A program made the translations under genes and the position numbers. The notes below the pieces were generated by a model. It did no database searches. It saw only the letters and a program-made list of their open reading frames with translations, and had not been told where the DNA came from. A DNA stretch of 58,617 nt from Burkholderiales bacterium (GTDB lineage Bacteria > Pseudomonadota > Gammaproteobacteria > Burkholderiales > Burkholderiaceae_C): assembly GCA_947464185.1 (NCBI GenBank), contig CANHVY010000025.1:1-58617 (forward strand). The letters run 5' to 3'. Of the stretch, positions 9,478 through 17,545 are shown piece by piece; the stretch's first letter is position 1; each line of letters opens with the position of its first letter.

Positions 9478-10497
9478 TCAAGCCGGCCCCGCCAGCCGTT
9501 TCAGGCCCAGCCACTGCTGGGCCCAGAAGCCGCGGCCATAGTCGCGGCCTGGGGACCCTGGAGGACCGAGCCCTTGCGTCCCGGGCAACTGGTCCCGGAT
9601 GCCCGTGGGCTCGTAGCGGCCGTCATGCAAGGCGGTGCCGAACAGGTGATCCCACACCGGGAACAGCACGGCGAAGTTGTGACCGCCCAGCGACCCCGGC
9701 CCCGCCGATTCGTGACCGAGGCCGATGCGGTGGTGCAGGCGATGGAAGGCCGGGCTCACCAGCACACGGCCCAGCAGCGGGCCGAAGGACATGCGCACAT
9801 TGGCGTGCGACAGGCTCTCCACCAGCTGCGTGAAGGCGACGATGGCCACGAACTGGCCCGGCCCGACGCCCACCGTAATCGCCACGGCCACGAAGATCAG
9901 GTCGCGCAGCACGTCGTCCAGCAGGTGGTTGCGGTTGTCCGTCCACATCGTCATCTGCCGCTGGCTGTGGTGCAGGGCGTGCAGCTGCCACCACCATGAG
10001 AACCGGTGCTGGCCGCGGTGGATCAGGTAGTCCACGAAGTCGAACAGCAGCAGGTAGAGCACAAAGCTCACCCACGCCACATCCGTCACCCCAGGCCACA
10101 GGGCGTCCAGCTGCCAGGGGCGCACGCCCCACAGCCGCAGTTCGCCCACCAGCTCCCACACCAGCGGCTCCAGCGTGAAGAACATCAGCAGGCGGAACAA
10201 CCCCAGACGGTGCAACAGCGTGTAGACCACATCCACGCGCACCGCGCGGCGGTCGGTCACCGGCTCCACGGGGCGCCAGCGCTGCAGCCCCCCCACGACG
10301 GTGACCAGCAACACGATCTGCAGCAGCCCCACCAGCAGCCAGCCTGTACCGCGGTAGCCGTCTTCCAGCAGGTTGCCCAGGCCGAGCGCGAACATCAGCG
10401 GCTGCACCAGGTGCTCGAACAGCGCCTGCTGGGCGAGGCCAAAAGCGTCGATCGCTTCGTTCAACATGCGAACGTCCACCGCGCCTTCATGAGGCAC
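9478..10497 (-). CDS. Sterol desaturase/fatty acid hydroxylase family protein
   Basis: A 339-residue membrane di-iron enzyme family member. The eight-histidine signature is visible as HRGQH, HALHHS and HRLHH, with a further His in GGHNFAV, between about residues 155 and 270. Three or four hydrophobic segments precede it. Members hydroxylate or desaturate lipids; the bacterial substrate cannot be told from sequence. The ATG at 10497 is chosen because AGGAG lies about 7 bases upstream; an in-frame ATG at 10467 has no comparable ribosome site. It stands alone between two minus-strand groups. Confidence 0.88.
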   Translation of the reverse strand: MPHEGAVDVRMLNEAIDAFGLAQQALFEHLVQPLMFALGLGNLLEDGYRGTGWLLVGLLQIVLLVTVVGGLQRWRPVEPVTDRRAVRVDVVYTLLHRLGLFRLLMFFTLEPLVWELVGELRLWGVRPWQLDALWPGVTDVAWVSFVLYLLLFDFVDYLIHRGQHRFSWWWQLHALHHSQRQMTMWTDNRNHLLDDVLRDLIFVAVAITVGVGPGQFVAIVAFTQLVESLSHANVRMSFGPLLGRVLVSPAFHRLHHRIGLGHESAGPGSLGGHNFAVLFPVWDHLFGTALHDGRYEPTGIRDQLPGTQGLGPPGSPGRDYGRGFWAQQWLGLKRLAGPA

Positions 10498-10542
10498 TCC
10501 TCGGGCTGGGCCCGTGGAAGACCTGCACCGAGCTGTGCATGC

Positions 10543-11352
10543 TCACGGCGCATGGCGCAACGCCGCCTTCCCCAGCACCGGGTGTTCCCGCAAGGTGGCA
10601 AAGCACAGGCCGCGCGCCTTCAGGCCGGTGATCAGCGGCTCCAGCACCGCCGGCGCCCACGGATCCTGGCGCGACCAGATGCCCAGGTGCGCCAGCAGGA
10701 TGTCACCCGCTTTTACGTCCCGCAGGGCTTGCTGCAACAGGCGCTCGTTGGGGTAACGGTCGCTGGGCAACTCATCCCCCAGAAAACCCGCCGCCGTCCA
10801 GCCCACGTGGGTGAAGCCGCAGTCTGCCGCCGCTTTCAGCAGCGCCGGCGAGGTCTTGCCGCCCGGGGCGCGGAAGATGGCGCCCATCGGCTGTCCGGTC
10901 ATCTCCTGCAGGCGGCGCGCTGGTGCCTTAAGGGCCTGGCAGTAAGCCTCGGATGTAAGCACACGCTCACGTCCCGCCGCTGCACCCATCGTGGGCTTGA
11001 CCCGAATAGAAGTGCCTGCGCCCTTCGGGACGCTGACATCGGCGCGCCACACATCGTGGTCCCAGGTGTGGGAACCGAAGGCGTGGCCCTCTGCGGCGCG
11101 GGCCTTCCACCACGGAGCCCACTCATCATCCAGGCTGGCGCCGCCGCTGCGCGTGCGCTCGTTGGCCAGGAAGAAGGTGACCTTCACCTCATGCCGGGCC
11201 AGTACCTCGGCCACCAGCGGGGCCACCCCCATGTGGCCGGTGTCGAAGGTGAGGTAGACCGGCCGCTCGCAGCGCGAGGAGGGTGAGGCAGTGGCCGCGG
11301 CGGCCACCGCCGCAGCCCCCCCCAGCGCCAGCAGCAGGAGCCCGGACCTCAC
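10543..11352 (-). CDS. Polysaccharide deacetylase (NodB-fold) exported protein
   Basis: About 269 residues with an N-terminal signal segment (SGLLLLALGGAAAVAAAATA) and a NodB fold. Motif 1 reads YLTFDTGHMG, motif 2 SHTWDHD, then FRAPGG and ILLAHLG. The second Asp of the usual TFDDG metal site is replaced by Thr, so metal binding may differ from the standard enzyme. The GTG at 11352 is chosen because it forms a GTGA overlap with the stop of the upstream gene, the same arrangement seen between the two genes before it; an ATG at 11379 would overlap by 31 bases. It probably acts on cell-envelope or extracellular glycan. Confidence 0.8.
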   Translation of the reverse strand: MRSGLLLLALGGAAAVAAAATASPSSRCERPVYLTFDTGHMGVAPLVAEVLARHEVKVTFFLANERTRSGGASLDDEWAPWWKARAAEGHAFGSHTWDHDVWRADVSVPKGAGTSIRVKPTMGAAAGRERVLTSEAYCQALKAPARRLQEMTGQPMGAIFRAPGGKTSPALLKAAADCGFTHVGWTAAGFLGDELPSDRYPNERLLQQALRDVKAGDILLAHLGIWSRQDPWAPAVLEPLITGLKARGLCFATLREHPVLGKAALRHAP

Positions 11353-12419
11353 TGCCGTGCCGCGTGGTCCAGCGTCCAAACGCCATGGGGCGAACGGCCC
11401 ACCGCCACCTGGCGCAGCACCTTGCGCTGCTCGATGTCGATGACGCTCAGTTTGCGCGCCCAGCGCGAACTCAGCAGCAGCGTGCGGCCATCGGCCATCA
11501 TCTCCATGCAGTCCGGCCCGCCAGGGCCCGGCAGTTGAGCCGCCACCTCGAAGGTCTGCAGGTCGATCATGCTGATCGTGTTGGCCACGCGGTTGCTCAC
11601 GAACACATGCCGGCCATCACCGCGGGCGCGGAAGGCATGGGCCCCGTCACCCGTGGCCAGGCGCTTGACCTGCCGCGGGGCGGCGCCCGACACGTCGTAC
11701 ACCTCGACGAAGCGGTCGCCCGTCAGGCCCACCAGCAGATGCTTGTCGTCCTTGGTCAGGAACACATCGGCGGGCATCTTGCCCGTCTTGATCTTCCATC
11801 GAACGGCCTGCGTCGCCAGGTCGATGGCGATCAACTCGTCGCTGTCCTGCAGCGAGACATACGCCACCGTGGAGCGGCTGTCGATGAACAGGTGGCTGGG
11901 TGTCTTGGGCGCCTCGATGCGCTTGACCAGCTTGAAGGGCTGGGCATCGGCCGGCTGCCAACGGTACAGGTCCACGTGGTTCAGCCGGTTGGCGGCGGTG
12001 ACGAACCACTTCATGTCCGGCGAGAAGCGCAGGTGGTACGGGTCCACGATGTCCCGCACCGTGCGCTGCACCGCGCCCGTGGCCGGGTCGATGAAGGTGA
12101 GCGAATTGCCCGTCGCGTTCGCGACGATCAGGCTCTTCTCGTCGGGCGTGAGGTACAGGTGGTGAGGCTCCTTGCCCACCTCGATACGCCGCTGTTCGGT
12201 CCAGGTCACGGGATCGACCACGCTGACGGTGGCGTCCTGGGAATTCAGGACGAAGATGGGGCGCGGTGGCCGTGACACCGTCGAAGCGGGCGCGATCGCA
12301 GCGGTCCCCGCGCTCGTGGCGGCGCCCGAGGCTGCCATCGCCGGCACCTTCGCCAGCCCCAGGGCCATGGCGACCCCGCCGCTCAGCACCAGGTGGCGAC
12401 GGTAGGCATCAGTCGTCAC
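11349..12419 (-). CDS. YncE-type exported beta-propeller protein
   Basis: About 356 residues. The N-terminus is a probable signal sequence with an Arg pair (YRRHLVLSGGVAMALGLAKVPAMA). The rest is a seven-bladed propeller with repeats such as FVLNSQDATVSVVDP, LIVANATGNSLTFIDP, HVFVSNRVANTISMIDL and LLLSSRWARKLSVIDI. Such YVTN/YncE propellers are periplasmic and often bind ligands or redox partners. The GTG start at 12419 overlaps the stop of the TIGR00266 gene as GTGA, so translation of the three genes is probably coupled. The function is unknown. Confidence 0.85.
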   Translation of the reverse strand: MTTDAYRRHLVLSGGVAMALGLAKVPAMAASGAATSAGTAAIAPASTVSRPPRPIFVLNSQDATVSVVDPVTWTEQRRIEVGKEPHHLYLTPDEKSLIVANATGNSLTFIDPATGAVQRTVRDIVDPYHLRFSPDMKWFVTAANRLNHVDLYRWQPADAQPFKLVKRIEAPKTPSHLFIDSRSTVAYVSLQDSDELIAIDLATQAVRWKIKTGKMPADVFLTKDDKHLLVGLTGDRFVEVYDVSGAAPRQVKRLATGDGAHAFRARGDGRHVFVSNRVANTISMIDLQTFEVAAQLPGPGGPDCMEMMADGRTLLLSSRWARKLSVIDIEQRKVLRQVAVGRSPHGVWTLDHAARQ

Positions 12420-13228
12420 TTGTCGTCTCCGCTCAGGATGCCCCCGAGGACGCCACCGCCCACCAGACCGGTGAGGACCGAGCCCTCCTCGCGCGAACCC
12501 CCGCGCTGCGGCGCGGCCGCAAACACCCGCGAGGCGAGGCGTGAGAACGGCAGGCTCTGCAGCCACACCGTGCCCGGCCCCGTCACCTTGGCGAAGAAAA
12601 GACCCTCACCCCCGAACAGTGCCGTCTTGATCTTGCCCACGTACTGGATCTCGAAGTTGACATTCGGCGTCATGGCCACGAGGCAGCCCGTGTCCACCAG
12701 CAGGGTCTGCCCGGGCTGCAGGTCGCGGCGCATCACGGTGCCGCCGGCGTGCACGAAAGCCAGGCCGTCGCCCTCGAGCTTCTGCATGATGAAGCCCTCG
12801 CCGCCAAAGAAGCCCACCGACAGCTTCTGCTGGAAGTAGATGCCCAACGACACCCCGCGCGCCGCGCACAGGAAGGCATCCTTCTGGCAAATCAGCATGC
12901 CGCCCAGCTGCTTCAGGTTCATCGGCAGGATCTTGCCCGGGTTGGGTGCCGCAAATCCCACGCGCTGCTTCGACGTGCTCTGGTTGGTGTAGACCGTGGT
13001 GAAGAGCGACTCACCGGTCACCAAGCGCTTGCCCGCCCCCAGCAGCTTGCCGAAGAAGCCCCCCTGCTGCGCACTGCCGTCGCCGAACACGCTGTCCATT
13101 CCGATGCCGGCATCCATGAACATCATGCTGCCGGCCTCGCCAATGGCCGCCTCGCCAGGGTCGAGCTCGACCTCGACGAACTGCATCTCCGAACCCTTGA
13201 TCTCGAAATCGACGACGTCCATGGACAT
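12416..13228 (-). CDS. TIGR00266 (AIM24-like) family protein
   Basis: A 270-residue protein of the TIGR00266/AIM24 family, a beta-rich fold of unknown role. It shows the family features EVELDPGEAAIGEAGSMMFM, GESLFTTVYTN, ICQKDAFLCAARGV, FFGGEGFIMQKLEGDG and LVDTGCLVAMTPNV. The C-terminal tail is Gly-rich (TGLVGGGVLGGILSG), which could insert into or cross a membrane. The start at 13228 has AGGAGC upstream; longer in-frame extensions have no family support. It is the first gene of a three-gene set with overlapping stop/start codons. Confidence 0.85.
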   Translation of the reverse strand: MSMDVVDFEIKGSEMQFVEVELDPGEAAIGEAGSMMFMDAGIGMDSVFGDGSAQQGGFFGKLLGAGKRLVTGESLFTTVYTNQSTSKQRVGFAAPNPGKILPMNLKQLGGMLICQKDAFLCAARGVSLGIYFQQKLSVGFFGGEGFIMQKLEGDGLAFVHAGGTVMRRDLQPGQTLLVDTGCLVAMTPNVNFEIQYVGKIKTALFGGEGLFFAKVTGPGTVWLQSLPFSRLASRVFAAAPQRGGSREEGSVLTGLVGGGVLGGILSGDDK

Positions 13229-13294
13229 GGGGAAAAAGCTCCTGCGTTCTGAACAGCGGACATGGTACCGAATGGGAGTTGGGCGGCCGCTATC

Positions 13295-13726
13295 ATGAGT
13301 TCCGCCATGACGATGTCGCTGCAACCGCCGAGTCTGTTGATGGGAGCTGCGGCCGTCGGCACAGGCGCCGCAATCGGTGCGTTGCTGCGATGGCAGCTTT
13401 CGGCCTGGCTCAACCCGCTGCACGACGGCGTACCCCCGGGCACCCTGGCGGCCAACCTGATCGGAGGCTACCTGGTAGGCGTCGCCATAGCCTGGTTCGC
13501 CCAGCAACCCGACCTCTCGCCTGCCTGGCGACTGTTCGTCATCACGGGCTTCCTGGGAGGCCTCACGACGTTCTCTACGTTTTCTGCGGAGGTGGTGGGC
13601 CTGTTGCAACAGGGACGCATCGGCATGGCGCTCACCACGTCAGGCCTGCACCTGGCAGGCTCGCTGCTGGCGACCTGGGCAGGGTGGGCCACGGTGGCGG
13701 CCGTTACAAGGTCGCCTTCGGCGTGA
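13295..13726 (+). CDS. crcB: Fluoride channel CrcB/Fluc
   Basis: About 143 residues with four membrane helices. Fluc signatures are [29 protein letters not shown] with the conserved Asn, and the helix-break [15 protein letters not shown]. CrcB forms a dual-topology dimer that exports toxic fluoride. In-frame ATG codons at 13295, 13307 and 13313 are all possible; 13295 has GGGAG upstream. I could not recognise a fluoride riboswitch in the roughly 65 bases before it. It is transcribed divergently from the TIGR00266 gene. Confidence 0.93.
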   Translation: MSSAMTMSLQPPSLLMGAAAVGTGAAIGALLRWQLSAWLNPLHDGVPPGTLAANLIGGYLVGVAIAWFAQQPDLSPAWRLFVITGFLGGLTTFSTFSAEVVGLLQQGRIGMALTTSGLHLAGSLLATWAGWATVAAVTRSPSA

Positions 13727-13837
13727 CGGCGAAATTCAACCACTGGCGGCCTCGCCTCACGCCCAGCGCGTGACCATCAGCGCATCACGACCGCGCCCGA
13801 CCGATACGGTCCACAGCAGCCCCTGGCCCTCGCCGGG

Positions 13838-14182
13838 TCAGATCGCCGCGGTGACCACCATTTCCACGCGCCACTGAGGCTGGGCCAGCGGGGCCTGCAC
13901 CGTGGCGCGTGGGGGAGCGTTGCCGGCACTCACCCACTTCTCCCACACGGCGTTCATGCCGGGGAAGTCGGCCAGGTCAGCGATGAAGATCTGGCACATC
14001 AGGATCCTGGACTTGTCGGTGCCGGCGCGCGCCAGCAGGGCGTCGATCTGGGCCAGGACTTGCGTGGTCTGGCCTGTGATGTCCTGGGTGCCGTCGGCCG
14101 CCACCTGGCCCGCCAGATAGGCCACGCCGTTGTGCACGGCCATCTCGGACAAGCGAGCGCCGACGTCGAATCTTTGAACCAT
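13838..14182 (-). CDS. RidA-family enamine/imine deaminase
   Basis: A 114-residue member of the RidA/YjgF/UK114 family, whose archetype hydrolyses reactive enamine/imine intermediates made by PLP enzymes. Visible features are the N-terminal VAYLAGQVAADGTQDITGQT, the helix QVLAQIDALLARAGTD and the C-terminal VEMVVTAAI. The active-site Arg of true RidA may correspond to PPRATVQAPL. It lies downstream of plsY on the same strand but is separated by a strong hairpin. The exact subfamily is not assigned. Confidence 0.85.
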   Translation of the reverse strand: MVQRFDVGARLSEMAVHNGVAYLAGQVAADGTQDITGQTTQVLAQIDALLARAGTDKSRILMCQIFIADLADFPGMNAVWEKWVSAGNAPPRATVQAPLAQPQWRVEMVVTAAI

Positions 14183-14234
14183 CTGAGGAACTCCGGGGAA
14201 AGGGACTGTTGAAGAGGTATCAGGGGCGGCGGTG

Positions 14235-14274
14235 GGGTGCAACGTCGGAACGGGCGAGCTCCGTCGTTGCACCC
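14235..14274. repeat. Long hairpin between plsY and the RidA gene
   Basis: Two 15-base arms (14235-14249 and 14260-14274) pair with one mismatch around a 10-base loop. The outer ten bases, GGGTGCAACG and CGTTGCACCC, are exact complements. It begins 4 bases after the plsY stop. There is no T-run on either side, so it is not a classic terminator; it may stabilise the plsY mRNA end or be a dispersed palindromic repeat. Confidence 0.7.
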
Positions 14275-14277
14275 GGC

Positions 14278-14928
14278 TCAAGTCTTGCGGCCGGATTTCT
14301 GTCCGATCTTGCTCTCGGTACCGGCCAGCAGCTTGCGGATGTTGGGGCCATGGCGCCAGACCAGCAGCAGGCTCATGGGCACGATGCACAGCAGGGCAGG
14401 TTTCACACCCCAGATGAGCAACTGGAAAAAGGGCGCGAAGGCGGCGGCCACCAGGGAGGCCAGCGACGAGTAGCGAAAGAACACGGCGATCAGCAGCCAG
14501 CTCGCGAGGGTGGCTGCACCCAGCACGGGGTTCAGCGCCAGCAGCACCCCGGCCGCAGTGGCCACGCCCTTGCCGCCCTGGAAGCGGAAGAACACCGGCC
14601 ACAGGTGGCCCAGGAAGGCGGCCAGGCCCACCAGGGCGATGGCAAAGGGCCCCAGGCCCAGGCGCTCCTGCCACAGCAGCGCAAGCATCACCGGCACATA
14701 ACCCTTGAGGGCATCAAACGCCAGGGTGAGCAGGGCCGCGGCCTTGTTGCCCGAGCGCAGCACGTTGGTGGCGCCGGGATTGCCCGAGCCGTAACTGCGC
14801 GGGTCTGCGAGGCCCATCAACCGGCTGACGATGACGGCAAAGCTGAGCGAGCCGACCAGATAGGACAGCCCGACGGCCAACAGGCCGGCCCAGGGCGCCA
14901 GTGCGGAAGCTTGAGAAACAGCAGACAT
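14278..14928 (-). CDS. plsY: Glycerol-3-phosphate acyltransferase PlsY
   Basis: A 216-residue membrane enzyme that transfers acyl groups from acyl-phosphate to glycerol-3-phosphate, the first step of phospholipid synthesis. The three PlsY motifs are visible: [26 protein letters not shown] and [19 protein letters not shown]. Five membrane segments are expected. The C-terminus is basic ([10 protein letters not shown]). It lies between ybaK and the RidA gene on the minus strand, with a large hairpin just downstream. Confidence 0.95.
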   Translation of the reverse strand: MSAVSQASALAPWAGLLAVGLSYLVGSLSFAVIVSRLMGLADPRSYGSGNPGATNVLRSGNKAAALLTLAFDALKGYVPVMLALLWQERLGLGPFAIALVGLAAFLGHLWPVFFRFQGGKGVATAAGVLLALNPVLGAATLASWLLIAVFFRYSSLASLVAAAFAPFFQLLIWGVKPALLCIVPMSLLLVWRHGPNIRKLLAGTESKIGQKSGRKT

Positions 14929-15003
14929 GGAGCCGCGGATTCTAGTGAGGGCGACCAGGGCTGGCCGGGGTGCAGGACCGGCGCCGGCGCGCCCCGGCCC
15001 CGC

Positions 15004-15492
15004 CTACAGCGCGCAGTTCACCGGCCGGGCGCACAGGCGGTCGGTCAGGACCGAAGGCTCGATCCCCACCAGAAAGCCGCGCCGCCCACCGTTGATATGG
15101 ATCCTGGGCAGGGCCAGGACGCTCTCCTCCACAAAGACCGGCAAGGCCTTGCGCAGGCCGAAGGGCGAGGTGCCCCCGACCAGGTAGCCGCTGTGGCGCT
15201 GCGCCACCTCTGGCTTGCAGGGTTCGACTGACTTCACCCCGATCGCACGGGCCAGGTTCTTGGTGCTGACCTGGCGGTCGCCATGCATCAGCACCACCAG
15301 GGGCTGTGCCTTTTCGTCCTGCATGACCAGGGTCTTGACCACGCTGTGCTCGTCCACGCCCAGCTGGCGCGCGGACTCGGCCGTGCCGCCGTGCTCCACG
15401 TAGTCGTAGGGGTACTCGGTGAACGCAATGCCCTGGGCACGCAGCCACTGGGTGGCCGGCGTTTCGCTGACGTGCTTGTCTTTCTTCGCCAT
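15004..15492 (-). CDS. ybaK: Cys-tRNA(Pro)/Cys-tRNA(Cys) deacylase YbaK
   Basis: A 162-residue protein of the INS/YbaK editing family. Typical features are TPATQWLRAQGIAFTEYPYD, VVKTLVMQDE with the catalytic Lys of the family, MHGDRQVSTKNLARAIG and YLVGGTSPFGLRKALPVFVE. YbaK clears cysteine mischarged on tRNA(Pro). The ATG at 15492 gives the normal family length; an in-frame extension upstream has no support. It is divergent from the photolyase gene. Confidence 0.92.
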   Translation of the reverse strand: MAKKDKHVSETPATQWLRAQGIAFTEYPYDYVEHGGTAESARQLGVDEHSVVKTLVMQDEKAQPLVVLMHGDRQVSTKNLARAIGVKSVEPCKPEVAQRHSGYLVGGTSPFGLRKALPVFVEESVLALPRIHINGGRRGFLVGIEPSVLTDRLCARPVNCAL

Positions 15493-15647
15493 GGGTCGGT
15501 GGTGCCAATGCCTTGGAAAGGTCAAGGATACGGGAGGCGCCACAAGGTTCCGACGGGGTTGGTGGGGGCGCAGAGTCCGAGGGCGTCTCGGGGCCTAAGG
15601 GGCTGCCAGCCCCGTTTGCGCAGCCTTGTGCCCAGAATCGTCTCCCC

Positions 15648-17366
15648 ATGCCGCCGATCCACAGACCCAGCCCCGTCAGCGCCGCCGGCCTGGACCCGAG
15701 CACCCTCGCGGCGACGGACACGGCTCTCGTCTGGCTCAAGCGCGATCTGCGTCTGGCCGACCACGCGCCCTTGAGCGCCGGCCGGGGCTTCAGCCGAGCT
15801 CTGGCGGTGTTCATCATCGAGCCTGCGTGGCTGGCCAGCCCGGAGTGCGACGCCAGCCACGTGGCCTTCGCCCTGGACTGTGTGGAAGACCTGCGCCAGC
15901 AAGGCCTACCGGTGCTGGTGCGCTGCGGCGAGGCGGTGGCGGTGCTGCAGGCGCTGCGCGACGAACACGGCGTGACGCACCTGCTCAGCCACGAAGAGAC
16001 CGGCCCGGGCTGGACCTGGGAGCGCGACAAAGCCGTGGCGGCCTGGTGCCGCGCGCAGGGGGTGCCCTGGGCCGAGTTCGCGCAGACCGGCGTGGTGCGG
16101 CGCCTGCGCAGCCGCAACGGCTGGGCAGGCCGGTGGCGTGCGCGGATGGACTCGCCGCAGCACGGCGCCGTGACCGGCCTGCCATGCCCTGCCAACTTGG
16201 CGGTGCATGCGTTGCCGCGTCTGGCCGAGCTGGGTCTCCCGCACCATGGCAAGCCCTTGCAGGCCGCCGGCGAGCGGGCCGGCCGCCAGACGCTGGACAG
16301 CTTCCTGCGGCACCGGGGGAGCGACTACCGAAGGTCACTGTCAAGCCCGCTGACGGCCGAAGATGGCTGCAGCCGCCTCAGCCCGCACCTGGCCTTTGGC
16401 ACGCTGTCGATGCGCACCGTGCACCAGGCCACCGAGGCCCGCATCGCCACCTTGGGTGCGAGTTCACAAGAAAACGCCGGGCCGCTACCAAGTTTTCTTG
16501 CGCCCCCTTGGGGGGCCGAGTCCGGGCGATGCCCGGACCTTGGGGGCTCACAAACCGCGGACCGCGCCTTCGCCCACGCGCTGCGCGGCTTTGCCGAGCG
16601 GCTGCGCTGGCACTGCCACTTCATGCAGAAGCTGGAGGACGAGCCCGCCATCGAGTGGCGCAACTTCGCACGTTCGGCTGATGCGCTGCGGCCGGGCGAC
16701 GGCACGCCGTTGAGCGTCCAGGACGAGGAGCGCCTGGCCGCCTGGTGCGAGGGCCGCACCGGCTTTCCCATGGTGGACGCCTGCATGCGCAGCCTGCGCG
16801 CCACGGGGTGGCTGAACTTCCGCATGCGGGCGTTGCTGGTGAGCTTTGCGGCTTACCACCTGTGGCTGCACTGGCGCGCACCCGGGCTGTTCCTGGCCCG
16901 GCAGTTCCTGGATTTCGAGGCCGGCATCCACTGGAGCCAGATGCAGATGCAAAGCGGCACCACCGGCATCAACACGCTGCGCATCTATTCACCCACCAAG
17001 CAGTTGCAGGACCACGATCCGCAGGGCGTTTTCGTGCGGCGCTGGGTTCCGGAGTGGGGCACCGACGCCTACCCAGCACCCATCGTGGACGAACGCGCGG
17101 CCGCCCAGGCAGCCAAGGACCAGATGTACGGCCTGCGCAAGACCCTGGAGGCCCGCACCGAGGCCGATGACATCCAGCAACGCCACGGCTCGCGCCTGAG
17201 CGGGCTGCCGCCGTCGGGCGGGCGCACCAGCGCAGGCGCGGGTGCTGACCAGCAGGCCGGCTCATCCCGACCACCAAGCTCCAGTGCCTCCTCGGCACCT
17301 GCGCGACGCCGAAAGCAGGCTGCCTCGTCCCCCACCCTCAGCCTGCAGCGAGACTTGTTCGAATGA
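15648..17366 (+). CDS. Cryptochrome/photolyase family protein with an in-frame repeat insertion
   Basis: A 572-residue flavoprotein expected to repair UV-induced pyrimidine dimers with light. The Rossmann N-domain starts at TALVWLKRDLRLADHAPL after a leader of about 25 residues. The FAD domain shows RLSPHLAFGTLS, WHCHFMQKLEDEP, GFPMVDACMRSLRATGWLNF, QSGTTGINTLRIYSPTKQ and FVRRWVPEWG. Between the FAD-domain helices, around residues 272-303, is a stretch of low-complexity residues encoded by a palindromic repeat. The C-terminus is a Ser/Ala/Pro-rich tail with basic residues, probably disordered. It overlaps the DUF2256 gene by 4 bases, forming a light-repair operon. Whether the insertion harms activity cannot be judged. 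Confidence 0.9.
   Translation: MPPIHRPSPVSAAGLDPSTLAATDTALVWLKRDLRLADHAPLSAGRGFSRALAVFIIEPAWLASPECDASHVAFALDCVEDLRQQGLPVLVRCGEAVAVLQALRDEHGVTHLLSHEETGPGWTWERDKAVAAWCRAQGVPWAEFAQTGVVRRLRSRNGWAGRWRARMDSPQHGAVTGLPCPANLAVHALPRLAELGLPHHGKPLQAAGERAGRQTLDSFLRHRGSDYRRSLSSPLTAEDGCSRLSPHLAFGTLSMRTVHQATEARIATLGASSQENAGPLPSFLAPPWGAESGRCPDLGGSQTADRAFAHALRGFAERLRWHCHFMQKLEDEPAIEWRNFARSADALRPGDGTPLSVQDEERLAAWCEGRTGFPMVDACMRSLRATGWLNFRMRALLVSFAAYHLWLHWRAPGLFLARQFLDFEAGIHWSQMQMQSGTTGINTLRIYSPTKQLQDHDPQGVFVRRWVPEWGTDAYPAPIVDERAAAQAAKDQMYGLRKTLEARTEADDIQQRHGSRLSGLPPSGGRTSAGAGADQQAGSSRPPSSSASSAPARRRKQAASSPTLSLQRDLFE
16467..16550. repeat. Palindromic repeat element inside the photolyase gene
   Basis: Three inverted repeats lie in series: CAAGAAAAC...GTTTTCTTG (16467-16475 and 16492-16500), CCCCC-TT-GGGGG (about 16503-16514), and the perfect GTCCGGGC-GAT-GCCCGGAC (16520-16538). 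This is typical of a dispersed intergenic palindromic element, yet here it is read through in frame and adds about 30 residues. Confidence 0.75.
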
Positions 17367-17545
17367 ACCAGCGGAACCGTGACTTCAAAGGGAACAAGTC
17401 CCACCTGCCCAGCAAGCCCTGCATGGCCTGCGGCAGGCCCATGAGCTGGCGCAAGGCCTGGGCGAAGAATTGGGACGAGGTGCGCTACTGCTCGGACGCC
17501 TGCCGCAAGCAGCGCGGCAACGCGACATCGAAGGCCGCCGCATGA
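17363..17545 (+). CDS. DUF2256 zinc-ribbon-like small protein
   Basis: A 60-residue protein with the DUF2256 pattern: a basic start, KPCMACGRPMSWRKAWAKNW, then RYCSDACRKQR. Four cysteines in two CxxC/CxxxC-like pairs suggest a zinc site. Its first codon overlaps the photolyase stop, and its stop overlaps the start of the next photolyase-like gene (ATGA), so the three genes are very likely translated together. The family's biochemical role is unknown; its placement between two photolyase-type genes suggests an accessory role in light-dependent repair. Confidence 0.85.
   Translation: MNQRNRDFKGNKSHLPSKPCMACGRPMSWRKAWAKNWDEVRYCSDACRKQRGNATSKAAA

Noticed and set aside
13229..13294. Fluoride riboswitch before crcB
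   Set aside because: The gap is only about 65 bases and I could not find the conserved pseudoknot pattern.
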